Both the position numbers and the translations under genes were made by a program. From CAYLYM01 sp964387645 (GTDB taxonomy: Bacteria > Calditrichota > Calditrichia > RBG-13-44-9): a stretch of 64,000 nt of DNA. Below the pieces are notes generated by a model. It was not told where the DNA came from. It saw only the letters and a list, made by a program, of their open reading frames with translations, and made no database searches. Shown in pieces: positions 26,597-34,854 of this stretch. Within the stretch, counting starts at the first letter, position 1, and every line of letters starts with the position of its first letter. The stretch lies in contig CAYLYM010000006.1 in the NCBI GenBank assembly GCA_964387645.1, positions 4,044 through 68,043 of the forward strand. The letters are read 5' to 3'.

Positions 26597-27502
26597 ATGT
26601 CAAAAGAATCTCGAAGGCTTCAGATAATATCCAGACGTTTAACTACTCATCAACTCCGACGCTTACAAGGAATGGATATACCATTCGATTATACAAATTT
26701 TTTGGGAAGAGATATTAGCCAACGTAGTTCTCCTTACTTTCTGGGATATTATTCATGCGAAGGAATAGAATATGCTCTGGAGACTTATGGATTCTTCAGC
26801 CAATTACGTAAAAGGGGATTAGACAACTTTATATTAGTAGTAAACACTGAGGATCCTTACAAACAACGTATTGCCCTTTATTATAATCAGAAGGATTCGG
26901 ATCATCTTCTTGGAGAGTTGGTTGTTAAGCGTAAGAATATTACTATAAATCCTCCTTTTCCCAGCCGGGTTCTTGGACGCAATTTCGAAGTAATTTCTGT
27001 AGAATGGTTGTGTTTGCAAAATCCCGAAGCGTCTTTTACGCCAGATCGGCCCAGGCTTCCCGGACAAAAATACCCCGGGTTGAAGATGGGTTCGATGGTA
27101 ATGGAGTTATTAATTATCATGTGTGGAAGGCTGAGAACGGCGGGTTTATTAAATATTCCCGAACATTTTCATAATGCCCAGATGTATGCACCACAATTCC
27201 GTTTTATTGATCCATTATATGCTGGTAAACAAAAAGCTATTGCCCGCGATCTTCTTCCTAAATATCATTTGGCAGATGTTTCCTGGGCGATCGATCTCAA
27301 ATGTGTAACCGAAAATCGGAAACCCTTTGAATGGTTTATATCGGAGCAAATCATTCCACTTGACCGTGATCTTAAAGAATATTTTAATAACAAATCCTAT
27401 GTGAATTATGTGAACAAAGTGGCTGAACAATATCGTTATGAAATTGATGAAGAAAAATGGAATGTAAAGAAACAAGAAATAGATTATTTTACGGGTAGTT
27501 GA
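26597..27502 (+). CDS. Protein of unknown function, possible GNAT-like acyltransferase
   Basis: I do not recognise this 301-residue protein with certainty. It is soluble, basic at the N-terminus, and has a central region that resembles the GNAT fold. A beta-strand ending EWLCLQNP (about 136-143) leads to LPGQKYPGLKMGSMVMELLI (about 154-173), which could be an acetyl-CoA pyrophosphate loop and helix. Then IPEHFHNAQMYAPQFRFIDP (about 187-206) resembles the N..A..Y..GF motif. Residues 40-120 are likely an added N-terminal region. It follows the deacetylase gene on the same strand. An acyl-transfer role, perhaps paired with the deacetylase, is only an inference. Confidence 0.5.
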   Translation: MSKESRRLQIISRRLTTHQLRRLQGMDIPFDYTNFLGRDISQRSSPYFLGYYSCEGIEYALETYGFFSQLRKRGLDNFILVVNTEDPYKQRIALYYNQKDSDHLLGELVVKRKNITINPPFPSRVLGRNFEVISVEWLCLQNPEASFTPDRPRLPGQKYPGLKMGSMVMELLIIMCGRLRTAGLLNIPEHFHNAQMYAPQFRFIDPLYAGKQKAIARDLLPKYHLADVSWAIDLKCVTENRKPFEWFISEQIIPLDRDLKEYFNNKSYVNYVNKVAEQYRYEIDEEKWNVKKQEIDYFTGS

Positions 27503-28029
27503 ATCTGTCAGTTTTGTTAAAAATTTTTAAGATCAAAAGTGAGTTCAATCTAAGAAGGAATTTTTATTTTAACCTGAGGCCAGCCGAAGGATTTTTATCT
27601 TATTAGAAAATTAAATTAAGAGATTTTTTTTATTTATCTGTTGGTCTGTCCCCGACAAGTCGGAATTTTTGATTCATTACGACCTGTGACCAGACATCTT
27701 CTGCCCGAATTTCAAGATTGTTTGTAGCTTTAAACCACATCTTCTGGCTTAGAAATTGGTATATTTCATTCCGGGGCAAGCGCGTTTTTCCTGCATGATG
27801 ATATGGATAGTAGAAGCGGCATCTTGCGGCGAATCAAAATTGTCCGAATGGTAAAGAAGTTTTCAGTTGCAAATTGGTATTGCTGTCCGTGGCTGAAAGC
27901 CATTTCTACTCTATGTCAATTGCCTGATAACACCCACCAAATTTTTATAAAATTAAAAATATATTTATTTTTATTTCCCTTCCATTTAAATTTCTTTTAT
28001 TTTACGACTTTTTTCTGGAGGAGAAATTA
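27503..28029. other. Gene-free stretch with degenerate palindromic element
   Basis: These 527 bases hold no intact gene. They contain a CCTGAGGCCAGCCGAAGGAT element (27573-27592) of the CCTGAG..TCGAAGG type and a CCCCGACAAGTCGG hairpin near 27650. The 27560-28000 stretch is less AT-rich than usual for spacers here, and minus-strand translation gives a roughly 40-residue open tail, so a decayed gene is possible, but I cannot name it. A CTGGAGGAG ribosome site at the end serves the next gene. Confidence 0.4.
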
Positions 28030-29058
28030 ATGGTTCGCCAGTTGAACTGTAATGAATTGAAATTCGCTTTATATCCTCATGCTCATGAAATGGAGATGTA
28101 CGAAAGTTATTACCGCAATGGTCAGTGGGATGAAGGTACTATAGTTAATTACCATGATATTACTTTATCGCCAGCAGCCAATATTTTAAATTACGATCAG
28201 GGTATTTTTGAGGGATTGAAAGCTTTTTACAGCCAGAAGGGAAATATTATTTTGTTTCGTACCGAAGAAAATGCTAAAAGATTTGAGCGTATTGCCCGAA
28301 AATTAACCATTCCCGATTTTCCTGTAGAAAAGTTTTTGAAAGTGGTGGGAGAAGTAGTTCTAGCAAATAAAGATTTTATACCACATAGCCATGATGGACA
28401 TTGCAGTTTATATATATGCCCGGTATGTATTGGAATTGAACCATTACTGGGTGTACGTGCTTCCACTGAGTATCTCTTCTATATTTTTGCCAGTCTAGTT
28501 GGACCCTATTTTGATATAGTCGGCATTATTCGGCTGGTTGCTAAAGAAGTTGATCTAGCCAGTCCACATGGAACTGGCGACGCCAAAGCAGTGTGTAATT
28601 ACCCGGTGACCATGCGTCCTAAGAAAGAAGTATTAGCTGAAGGATTTAATTATGTTATATACTTAGACCCATTTGAAAGTAAATATATCGAAGAGGCTGG
28701 AGCTGCAAATTTTTTCGCTTTAATTGAAGGCGAAATCCTGGTAATCCCACCTTTAGGATCAATTCTTCCTGGTATAATCAGAGATTCGGTTATTAGTTTA
28801 GCGCGGGATTTTTACGGAATGAAAGTAGAGAAGAGAAATTTAAGTATGGAGGGAACGGTAAAACGAGCTAAAGAATGTTTCGTCACCAGAACAGCGGCCA
28901 TTATCACATCAGTAAGCCACATTGGGTGGAAAGGCCAGGTGTACGATGTAAACAGAAACGATTATAGATTAGCACATAAACTTTATAACAAACTTATCAA
29001 TATTCAACTCCAAGAGGAAGAATATCCCTTCGGGTGGGTAACTATTTTAGAATCATAA
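28030..29058 (+). CDS. ilvE: Branched-chain amino acid aminotransferase, type II (BCAT2-like)
   Basis: This 342-residue fold-type IV PLP enzyme is of the longer eukaryote-like BCAT group. The N-terminal part has LSPAANILNYDQGIFEGLKAF. The Schiff-base Lys lies in the GTGDAKAVCNYP segment, and IEEAGAANFFALI plus LPGIIRDSVISLA contact the cofactor phosphate. It transfers amino groups between Leu/Ile/Val and 2-oxoglutarate. The GDAKAVCNYP segment departs from the usual GG-NY-A/G context, so the substrate range may differ. A strong GGAGGAG ribosome site precedes the ATG. A second, shorter BCAT lies 64 bp downstream in the same direction. Confidence 0.85.
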   Translation: MVRQLNCNELKFALYPHAHEMEMYESYYRNGQWDEGTIVNYHDITLSPAANILNYDQGIFEGLKAFYSQKGNIILFRTEENAKRFERIARKLTIPDFPVEKFLKVVGEVVLANKDFIPHSHDGHCSLYICPVCIGIEPLLGVRASTEYLFYIFASLVGPYFDIVGIIRLVAKEVDLASPHGTGDAKAVCNYPVTMRPKKEVLAEGFNYVIYLDPFESKYIEEAGAANFFALIEGEILVIPPLGSILPGIIRDSVISLARDFYGMKVEKRNLSMEGTVKRAKECFVTRTAAIITSVSHIGWKGQVYDVNRNDYRLAHKLYNKLINIQLQEEEYPFGWVTILES

Positions 29059-29122
29059 TGGTCCTATTGTTTTAGCAAAGAAAAGAGATAAGTATTCATT
29101 ATATTAAATTTTGGAGGATTTT

Positions 29123-30052
29123 ATGGAAGTTAATAAAGGATTGGCTGAAAAGATATGGCATAATGGAAAATTCATTAATTGGGATGATGCAAAAATACAT
29201 GTGATGTCGCATGTAGTTCATTATGGTACAGCAGTTTTTGAAGGGATTCGTTGCTATAAAAATAAAAACGGAAGTGCCATCTTCCGGCTTCAAGAACATA
29301 TAAAAAGGTTGTTGAATTCGGCTAAAATATATCGGATGGTCCCGGAAGAATTTTCTGAAGAAGACCTTATTCAGGCCTGTATGGAGGCGGTAAAAATAAA
29401 TCGGTTTGAAGAATGCTATATTCGTCCAGTCATTTTTCGCGGTTTGGGTGAATTTGGTGTGAATCCTTTGAATTCTCCCATCGAGACATTTATCGTTACC
29501 TGGTATTGGGGAAAATATTTGGGACCTGAAGCCCTAGAACGTGGAGTAGAAGTGATGGTTTCCTCCTGGAATCGTATGGCACCAAATACTCTTCCGACTC
29601 TGGCAAAAGCTGGTGCTAATTATATGAACTCACAGTTAATTAAAATGGAAGCTATAGTTAATGGTTATGTAGAGGGGATAGCTCTGGATTCTTCTGGATA
29701 CGTATCCGAGGGAAGTGGAGAAAATATTTTTGTGGTAAAAGATAATAAAATTTATACACCGCCTTTGTCAGCTTCTGTTTTACCAGGTATTACACGCGAT
29801 AGTATAATGAAGCTTTGTCATGATCTGGGTATTGAAGTTACAGAAATGATGATTCCTCGAGAAATGCTTTATATTTCGGATGAAGTTTTTTTTACCGGGA
29901 CTGCTGCAGAAATTACGCCGATTAGTTCCATTGATAAAATTCCCATTGGTGAAGCCAGGCGAGGTCCCATTACCAAGAAGTTACAAGATGAATTTTTTAG
30001 TATCATTAATGGAGAAAAAGAGGACCGTTACGGCTGGCTACAATATATTTGA
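29123..30052 (+). CDS. ilvE: Branched-chain amino acid aminotransferase, type I (IlvE)
   Basis: This 309-residue IlvE of the bacterial type has HVVHYGTAVFEGIRCYKN, YIRPVIFRGLGEFGV, the Lys-bearing LPTLAKAGANYMNSQL segment, SEGSGENIFVVKD and the cofactor loop LPGITRDSI, ending GEKEDRYGWLQYI. It makes or degrades Leu, Ile and Val. ATG 29123 was chosen because GGAGG lies seven bases before it; an in-frame TTG at 29111 overlaps that site. The tandem arrangement with a type II BCAT is unusual and suggests separate biosynthetic and catabolic or substrate roles. Confidence 0.93.
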   Translation: MEVNKGLAEKIWHNGKFINWDDAKIHVMSHVVHYGTAVFEGIRCYKNKNGSAIFRLQEHIKRLLNSAKIYRMVPEEFSEEDLIQACMEAVKINRFEECYIRPVIFRGLGEFGVNPLNSPIETFIVTWYWGKYLGPEALERGVEVMVSSWNRMAPNTLPTLAKAGANYMNSQLIKMEAIVNGYVEGIALDSSGYVSEGSGENIFVVKDNKIYTPPLSASVLPGITRDSIMKLCHDLGIEVTEMMIPREMLYISDEVFFTGTAAEITPISSIDKIPIGEARRGPITKKLQDEFFSIINGEKEDRYGWLQYI

Positions 30053-30711
30053 TTAGAAAAACCAAGGGATTAATATGTGGTTGATTTAGATTATATTTAC
30101 AGTAAGTTAGAAATTTTTTTGTCGATATGAGCCATTTTAATATGGATTTTTTAGTCAGCTAGAGTATAATCGAAGGGGCATTCTGAGCCAATTCGAAGGA
30201 CTTCTAATTTGAAAGTTTTTAAATAAAAATAAACCGCAGAGGGCGAATAATAGAGTGAATTAAAATTCGTAAAAAAACCGAATCCTTTGATTGAATGATC
30301 TGTGAAGTAGAAAAAGTTGTTATGGGATGATTTTCCGATGGCCTTCGGTAAGTAAGGAGTTGGTGAAGTATATTTTTAAAAGGGAGATCCTTTAAAAATA
30401 TACTTGCTTTTTTACATAACAAACGCAAAGGCACAAAGATTTTTTGTAAAATAATTTTGAAATATAAAATAGCCATAAATATTTATTTGTCATTCTATAA
30501 TTTTTCAAAGCTTTAAATTTTATTAAAATAATAGATCATCCTCTTTCCGCCACAGCCAGGCAGGATTTCGTTCAAAGTGATATTTGTGGAAAACCTGTCT
30601 TTTTAGAGTGGATCCATATTGTTATTATTTTACCTTCAAAATATTCAAAGAATATTCAAAATATTTTGTTTTCTTTTATGAAATTTGCTTTTCAATTGAT
30701 CTTTACTCTTG
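30053..30711. other. Gene-free stretch with repeat debris and a long hairpin
   Basis: These roughly 660 bases between ilvE and the convergent MFS gene hold no gene. They contain a TCTGAGCCAATTCGAAGGA element (30182-30200) related to the one near 27573, an AACCGCAGAGGGCG tract at about 30229, a near-perfect hairpin at 30366-30405, and a CGCAAAGGCACAAAGATTTT tract at about 30423. The CGCAGAGG and CGCAAAGGC tracts resemble flanks of GxxExxY-type intergenic elements, so this may be the scar of one. Confidence 0.4.
30366..30413 (+). terminator. Long AT-rich hairpin with T-run
   Basis: A 15-bp perfect stem (AAGTATATTTTTAAA at 30366 pairing with its exact complement ending at 30405) is extended by an AGG/CCT tip, and followed by GC and six T residues. 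It is 314 bp beyond ilvE, so it may be a distant terminator or a mobile repeat end rather than the direct ilvE terminator. Confidence 0.5.
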
Positions 30712-32007
30712 TTAAAGCTCAGGTCGTAGTTTACGTAGCTCTTCGTTTCCTAATTCAAGACCGTTTGCCTTTTCTCCAGTTTCTTCTCTGCGAAGTAAGT
30801 AGGCAAAAATCAAGCCCAGGAATCCTGTGATAGAGAATAACCACATTCCAAGAGAATAATCAGTCAAGCCATTAACAGTGCTAATATCGTTCGCCCAACC
30901 TATGAGGAAATTAAAGAGGGTTAAACCCATATTTTGTATCATGGTCATTAATCCGTAAGCTGTTCCCAATTTTTTTTCTTCCACAATGAGGGCGACCGAT
31001 GGCCACATAGCAGCGGGTACTAACGAAAAGGCCAGACCCATGACGGCGGTCATCCAACGTGGATCAATGGGCATATAAGCCATAACCAGATATACTGGAA
31101 CAATCATTAACGATCCCAGTATCATCAAACTGGCCCTTTTACCTTTACGATCGATAAAATAACCAAACAAAGGAGTACCTACCATCGATCCTAACGTGAT
31201 GACACTGGAAGCAAATCCTGCAGCTCCACGGCTTAAACCGTGATGTTCCATAAAAAATTTAACGGCAAATGTCTGGAAAGGAAAAATCGCCGAATAGAAA
31301 GTGACACATAAAAGAGTAATATACCAGAAAGATGGTTTGAAGCTGAAAATCTCAGACAGGATAATTTTGTCCTGTTTTTGTTCTTCTGGCATTTCAAAGA
31401 TTCGCCGCGCCCTGATGTCAAGTAGAATGTAAATGATAACTGAAAAAACAGATACTACTGCCATTGTAGATGAAATAAGCAGTGGCGCCTGCCAGCTTTG
31501 GTACAAATCTTTGGCCCAGGTTGGAGAGTTGAGTGCAGCAAATGAACCCAACCGAGCGATTGTTAAATTTAATCCAAACGCTAACGATAATTCTTTTCCT
31601 TTGAACCATTTTGCCAATACAGTAGTGATGGCTACGATGAGAGACTCTGAACCCAGACCGAAAACCAATCGCCCAGCCGCCATTACTACTAAACTTCCAC
31701 CACTAAAAGTTGTCATCAGAGTTCCAATCATACACAATGCAGAAAAAAGGAATGCCGATTTTTTAGTACCTATGCGGTCGATAATTAGTCCACCAATGAG
31801 AACCATAAAAATATTGGGTAAACTATAGATACCATTGAGCAATCCAATATTACTATCAGAGAAACCTAATTGTTTTTTCAAAAGGTCTGCAAGAGGACTG
31901 ATACTGTCGTAAACATAATAATTGCCAAACATTGCCAGACTTATAAAAACCAACACTGACCAGCGGAGAAATGGTGTGGGTTCTTTCTTTTGAAAATCCG
32001 AATTCAT
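30712..32007 (-). CDS. Major facilitator superfamily transporter
   Basis: This 431-residue inner-membrane protein has about 12 predicted helices. The MFS loop motif between helices 2 and 3 reads GGLIIDRIGTKKSAF and the matching mid-protein copy reads GYFIDRKGKRASL. The N-terminal half has DSISPLADLLKKQLGFSDSNIGLLNGIYSLPN, and GRLVFGLGSES lies in helix 4. This layout is close to MFSD1-like/oxalate-nitrate-type groups but the substrate cannot be called. It stands alone, convergent with the ilvE pair and divergent from exbD, with a 450-bp AT-rich spacer before its start. The short C-terminal tail is charged. Confidence 0.88.
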   Translation of the reverse strand: MNSDFQKKEPTPFLRWSVLVFISLAMFGNYYVYDSISPLADLLKKQLGFSDSNIGLLNGIYSLPNIFMVLIGGLIIDRIGTKKSAFLFSALCMIGTLMTTFSGGSLVVMAAGRLVFGLGSESLIVAITTVLAKWFKGKELSLAFGLNLTIARLGSFAALNSPTWAKDLYQSWQAPLLISSTMAVVSVFSVIIYILLDIRARRIFEMPEEQKQDKIILSEIFSFKPSFWYITLLCVTFYSAIFPFQTFAVKFFMEHHGLSRGAAGFASSVITLGSMVGTPLFGYFIDRKGKRASLMILGSLMIVPVYLVMAYMPIDPRWMTAVMGLAFSLVPAAMWPSVALIVEEKKLGTAYGLMTMIQNMGLTLFNFLIGWANDISTVNGLTDYSLGMWLFSITGFLGLIFAYLLRREETGEKANGLELGNEELRKLRPEL

Positions 32008-32459
32008 AAGTTTTCACCTTTTTTTATTTAATTAGTTTTCAAGAATTTAAAAAATACACGCAAATTTATCGAAAAAACAAGTAAGAATTTATAATTCACA
32101 AAATTTTAAAATAATTATGAAGAAATAAAATTAAAATATTATTTTATAATGATTAAAAAAAGCATGGTGTAAATTTATGGTTTTTATAGTAATTTTGGAG
32201 AGATCAGATTTTAATTTGGATAAAATCAGGTTATTTGTGAATAGAAATTTGAGGAGTGAATAACTTTAGTATTAGATGTAGATATAAAAAAATAAAGTTA
32301 TTAATTATAAATTATTAAAGTTCATCAGGAATCATTTAAAAATATTCAGTATATGATATTCGATATATAATTGGGAAATTTTTCTACTTGATCTCACTGG
32401 TTTTTCAACCGATTTTTTAATTAAATTGTTTTTTAAGTATAAAAATTTGATGACTTGAT
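32008..32459. other. AT-rich divergent spacer between MFS gene and exbD
   Basis: These roughly 452 bases with very high AT content hold the two divergent promoters. I see no open frame and no convincing hairpin. The exbD ATG has no recognisable ribosome site before it (GATTTGATGACTTGATATG). Confidence 0.4.
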
Positions 32460-32864
32460 ATGAAATTATCTAATAATAACAAAAAATCTAGATTATTGCT
32501 AAATGTTACACCTCTCATAGATGTACTTTTCATCTTGATCATATTTTTTGCAGTTTCTTCAACATTCCTGGAGCAACCGGGTATCAAGTTAGCTTTACCG
32601 GAGGCTAAAAAGACGGATTTACAGAAAATTGAAAAAGCGGTATTGTTTATTACCAGTGATCAGAAATTGTTATTTCGTAATAAAGAGATTACTCTGGAAA
32701 ATTTAGGTCCTATTTTAAAAGATGCTATGGAACAGAGTTTGGATCAGACGTTAATCATCAACGCAGACAAAACAGTTCCCCATGGACTGGTGGTTAAGGT
32801 GATGGATATTGCTCGCCAAAATGGAGTTTTGAAGCTGGTAGTAGCAACTGAACAAAAGAAATAA
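32460..32864 (+). CDS. exbD: Biopolymer transport protein ExbD/TolR
   Basis: This 134-residue protein has a short cytoplasmic N-terminus, one membrane helix carrying the essential Asp in LNVTPLIDVLFILIIFF (about residues 14-30), and a periplasmic domain (about 45-130) with INADKTVPHGLVVKVMDIARQNG. ExbD couples proton flow with ExbB to TonB (or TolR with TolQ to TolA). It normally sits next to exbB, but here the only exbB and tonB genes are about 25 kb away at 56.7-58.4 kb. The holB gene follows 39 bp downstream, so exbD may be co-transcribed with DNA replication and translation genes. Confidence 0.92.
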   Translation: MKLSNNNKKSRLLLNVTPLIDVLFILIIFFAVSSTFLEQPGIKLALPEAKKTDLQKIEKAVLFITSDQKLLFRNKEITLENLGPILKDAMEQSLDQTLIINADKTVPHGLVVKVMDIARQNGVLKLVVATEQKK

Positions 32865-32903
32865 TGGCTGCCTGGTTATGATTTAAAGTTATATTTTACT
32901 GGA

Positions 32904-34013
32904 ATGAAAGATAAAAATATATTTAATGAAGAAATTGGACATTTTGAGATTCAAGAGCGTTTTCTGCAATCAATCCGTTTTAATCGATTGTCTCATGCCT
33001 ATCTTTTTTATGGTAATGAGGGTGTTGGTAAAGAAGCTTTTGCAATTGAATTGGCCAAACTGTTGAACTGTGAGAAAGGGCCACTTTATATTTGTCAGAA
33101 ATGTTCTTCTTGTGTCAAAATAAACCATTTACAGCATCCTGATTTAAAATTTGTTTTTCCCTTTCCTGGTGCCAATCAGGTTAAATCGGATGAAATTTCG
33201 GATGCTCTGGCTTTGAAGGCGCAAAATCCCTTTCGCCGGATCGTTTTTCCTGGAAAAAATACTTTTATTTCAATTGATACCATTCGTGAACTCAAGCAAG
33301 AAGCCAGGTACAAACTTTACGAGGGCAAAAAAAAGGTCTTCATAATTAGCGAAGCGGATGAAATGCGACCAGAAGCTGCCAATGCTCTCCTTAAGCTCTT
33401 AGAGGAACCGCCAGATAATCTTATGTTAATTTTGATTACTTCACGGCTGCATCGTATATTGCCGACTATCCGATCCCGTTGCCAGCTTATTTATTTTCCG
33501 CCGCTGGAAAATGATGTAATACTTCGAATTATCAAAAAGTACCATACCCCTCTGTCCGAAAATTTGTCTCATATTATTAGATTAGCACTTAAAAATATTA
33601 AATTAGCTTTCGATTTTATTGAAGATAATGTATTGGATAAAAGAGAGCAGTCCATTGAATATCTTCGTAAAGTGGTGGTTATTCAAAAATCCCATGATCT
33701 AATGTCTGAAATTGAAAAAATGACTATGTCGAAAGACCGTCGGGAAATGCGGTTAATCCTTTTTTTTCTACTAACCTGGTTTCGGGACGCTTATCATTTA
33801 AAGACCAAAGGAAGAGAGGCTTCCTTAATTAATCTTGATAAAGAAAGCAACATTAAGGGCTTTGTACATGGATATCCGAAGGCTGATTATCAAAATCTCA
33901 TAAACGAGGTACAGAAAGCAATGAAAGATCTCGAAGACCCAAGAAATTTAAATCCAACATTGATTTTTACAAACCTCGCTATTAAACTTAATAAATTTAT
34001 AAAAAATAATTAA
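32904..34013 (+). CDS. holB: DNA polymerase III delta-prime subunit
   Basis: This 369-residue clamp-loader subunit has an AAA+ domain with LSHAYLFYGNEGVGKEAFA (P-loop, about 30-48) and a four-cysteine zinc module (CEKGPLYICQKCSSC, about 55-70). It also has IISEADEMRPEAANALLKLLEEPP and the TIRSRCQLIYF sensor/arginine-finger segment. It belongs to the gamma complex that loads the beta clamp. It is followed 15 bp later by ricT and then metG, a gene order seen widely in bacteria (holB-ricT-metG). Confidence 0.92.
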   Translation: MKDKNIFNEEIGHFEIQERFLQSIRFNRLSHAYLFYGNEGVGKEAFAIELAKLLNCEKGPLYICQKCSSCVKINHLQHPDLKFVFPFPGANQVKSDEISDALALKAQNPFRRIVFPGKNTFISIDTIRELKQEARYKLYEGKKKVFIISEADEMRPEAANALLKLLEEPPDNLMLILITSRLHRILPTIRSRCQLIYFPPLENDVILRIIKKYHTPLSENLSHIIRLALKNIKLAFDFIEDNVLDKREQSIEYLRKVVVIQKSHDLMSEIEKMTMSKDRREMRLILFFLLTWFRDAYHLKTKGREASLINLDKESNIKGFVHGYPKADYQNLINEVQKAMKDLEDPRNLNPTLIFTNLAIKLNKFIKNN

Positions 34014-34028
34014 TCGAAAGCTTGAGGC

Positions 34029-34844
34029 ATGTCTGTGCCTTCTAATTTAGTTGAAGTTGCATTTAAAGGGAATCGTACAGGAATATATGTAAATCCCATA
34101 GATATTCAGGTAAAGCCTGGTAATTATGTGATTGTTGAGGCCGAAAGAGGAGAAGATCTGGGAATGGTCATTGCGCTGGGTAGAGTGGTTTCTTTAAAAG
34201 AAATGAAAACCGAACCGTTGAAATTGATGCGTTTGGCAACGCCGAATGATTTAGAAAAATTAGCGCAAAATCGCCAAGACGAAGAAAAAGCTTTTCAGGT
34301 TTGTAAAGAAAAAATTGCTCAACATGATCTGAATATGAAATTAGTGGATGTTGAATACCAATTCGATCGCAATAAGATTACTTTTTATTTTACTTCAGAT
34401 CAACGAGTGGATTTCCGGCAACTGGTGCGCGATTTAGCTGCAGTTTACCGTACGCGGATTGAACTTCGCCAGATTGGTGTGAGAGATGAAGCAAAACGCA
34501 TAGGAGGGTATGGTACCTGTGGATATAGATTATGTTGTGCCACATTTATGCGGGCATTCGAAACCATCACAACACAGTATGCCAAAGAACAATTGCTTCC
34601 CATGAATCCGTCCAAACTTTCTGGAGTGTGTGGCCGGTTAAAGTGTTGTTTGGCATTTGAGAAAGTATTTTATATGGAAGAATTAGAGAAGTACCCGGTT
34701 ATTGATCATCCAGTTAGAACTCCACAGGGAGAAGGTGTGGTAGAAAAAATTGATATTTTCCATGGAACAATTTATGTCCGTTTCCCTAATGAAGAAATTG
34801 AAAAATTTACCCTTAACCAGATAGAAAAGATAGAAGTTGAATAA
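34029..34844 (+). CDS. ricT: RicT (YaaT/PSP1) regulatory iron-sulfur protein
   Basis: This 271-residue PSP1-domain protein has six conserved cysteines in two groups, GGYGTCGYRLCC (about 158-169) and GVCGRLKCC (about 197-205). In B. subtilis RicT these help hold [4Fe-4S] clusters in the RicA-RicF-RicT complex that affects RNase Y mRNA processing. The HDLNMKLVDVEYQFDRNK and TFYFTSDQRVDFRQLVRDLA segments are typical. Here the partners RicA and RicF are not visible. The end overlaps the upstream part of the metG frame. Confidence 0.9.
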   Translation: MSVPSNLVEVAFKGNRTGIYVNPIDIQVKPGNYVIVEAERGEDLGMVIALGRVVSLKEMKTEPLKLMRLATPNDLEKLAQNRQDEEKAFQVCKEKIAQHDLNMKLVDVEYQFDRNKITFYFTSDQRVDFRQLVRDLAAVYRTRIELRQIGVRDEAKRIGGYGTCGYRLCCATFMRAFETITTQYAKEQLLPMNPSKLSGVCGRLKCCLAFEKVFYMEELEKYPVIDHPVRTPQGEGVVEKIDIFHGTIYVRFPNEEIEKFTLNQIEKIEVE

Positions 34845-34854
34845 AAAGGAAGGA

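Noticed and set aside
27560..28000. Possible minus-strand coding remnant
   Set aside because: Translation gives a roughly 40-residue open tail and a second short frame, but several stops intervene and no family is recognisable.
27803..28030. Plus-strand open frame ending in the ilvE start region
   Set aside because: It overlaps the ribosome site of the BCAT gene, has no ribosome site of its own and odd composition; it looks like a chance frame.
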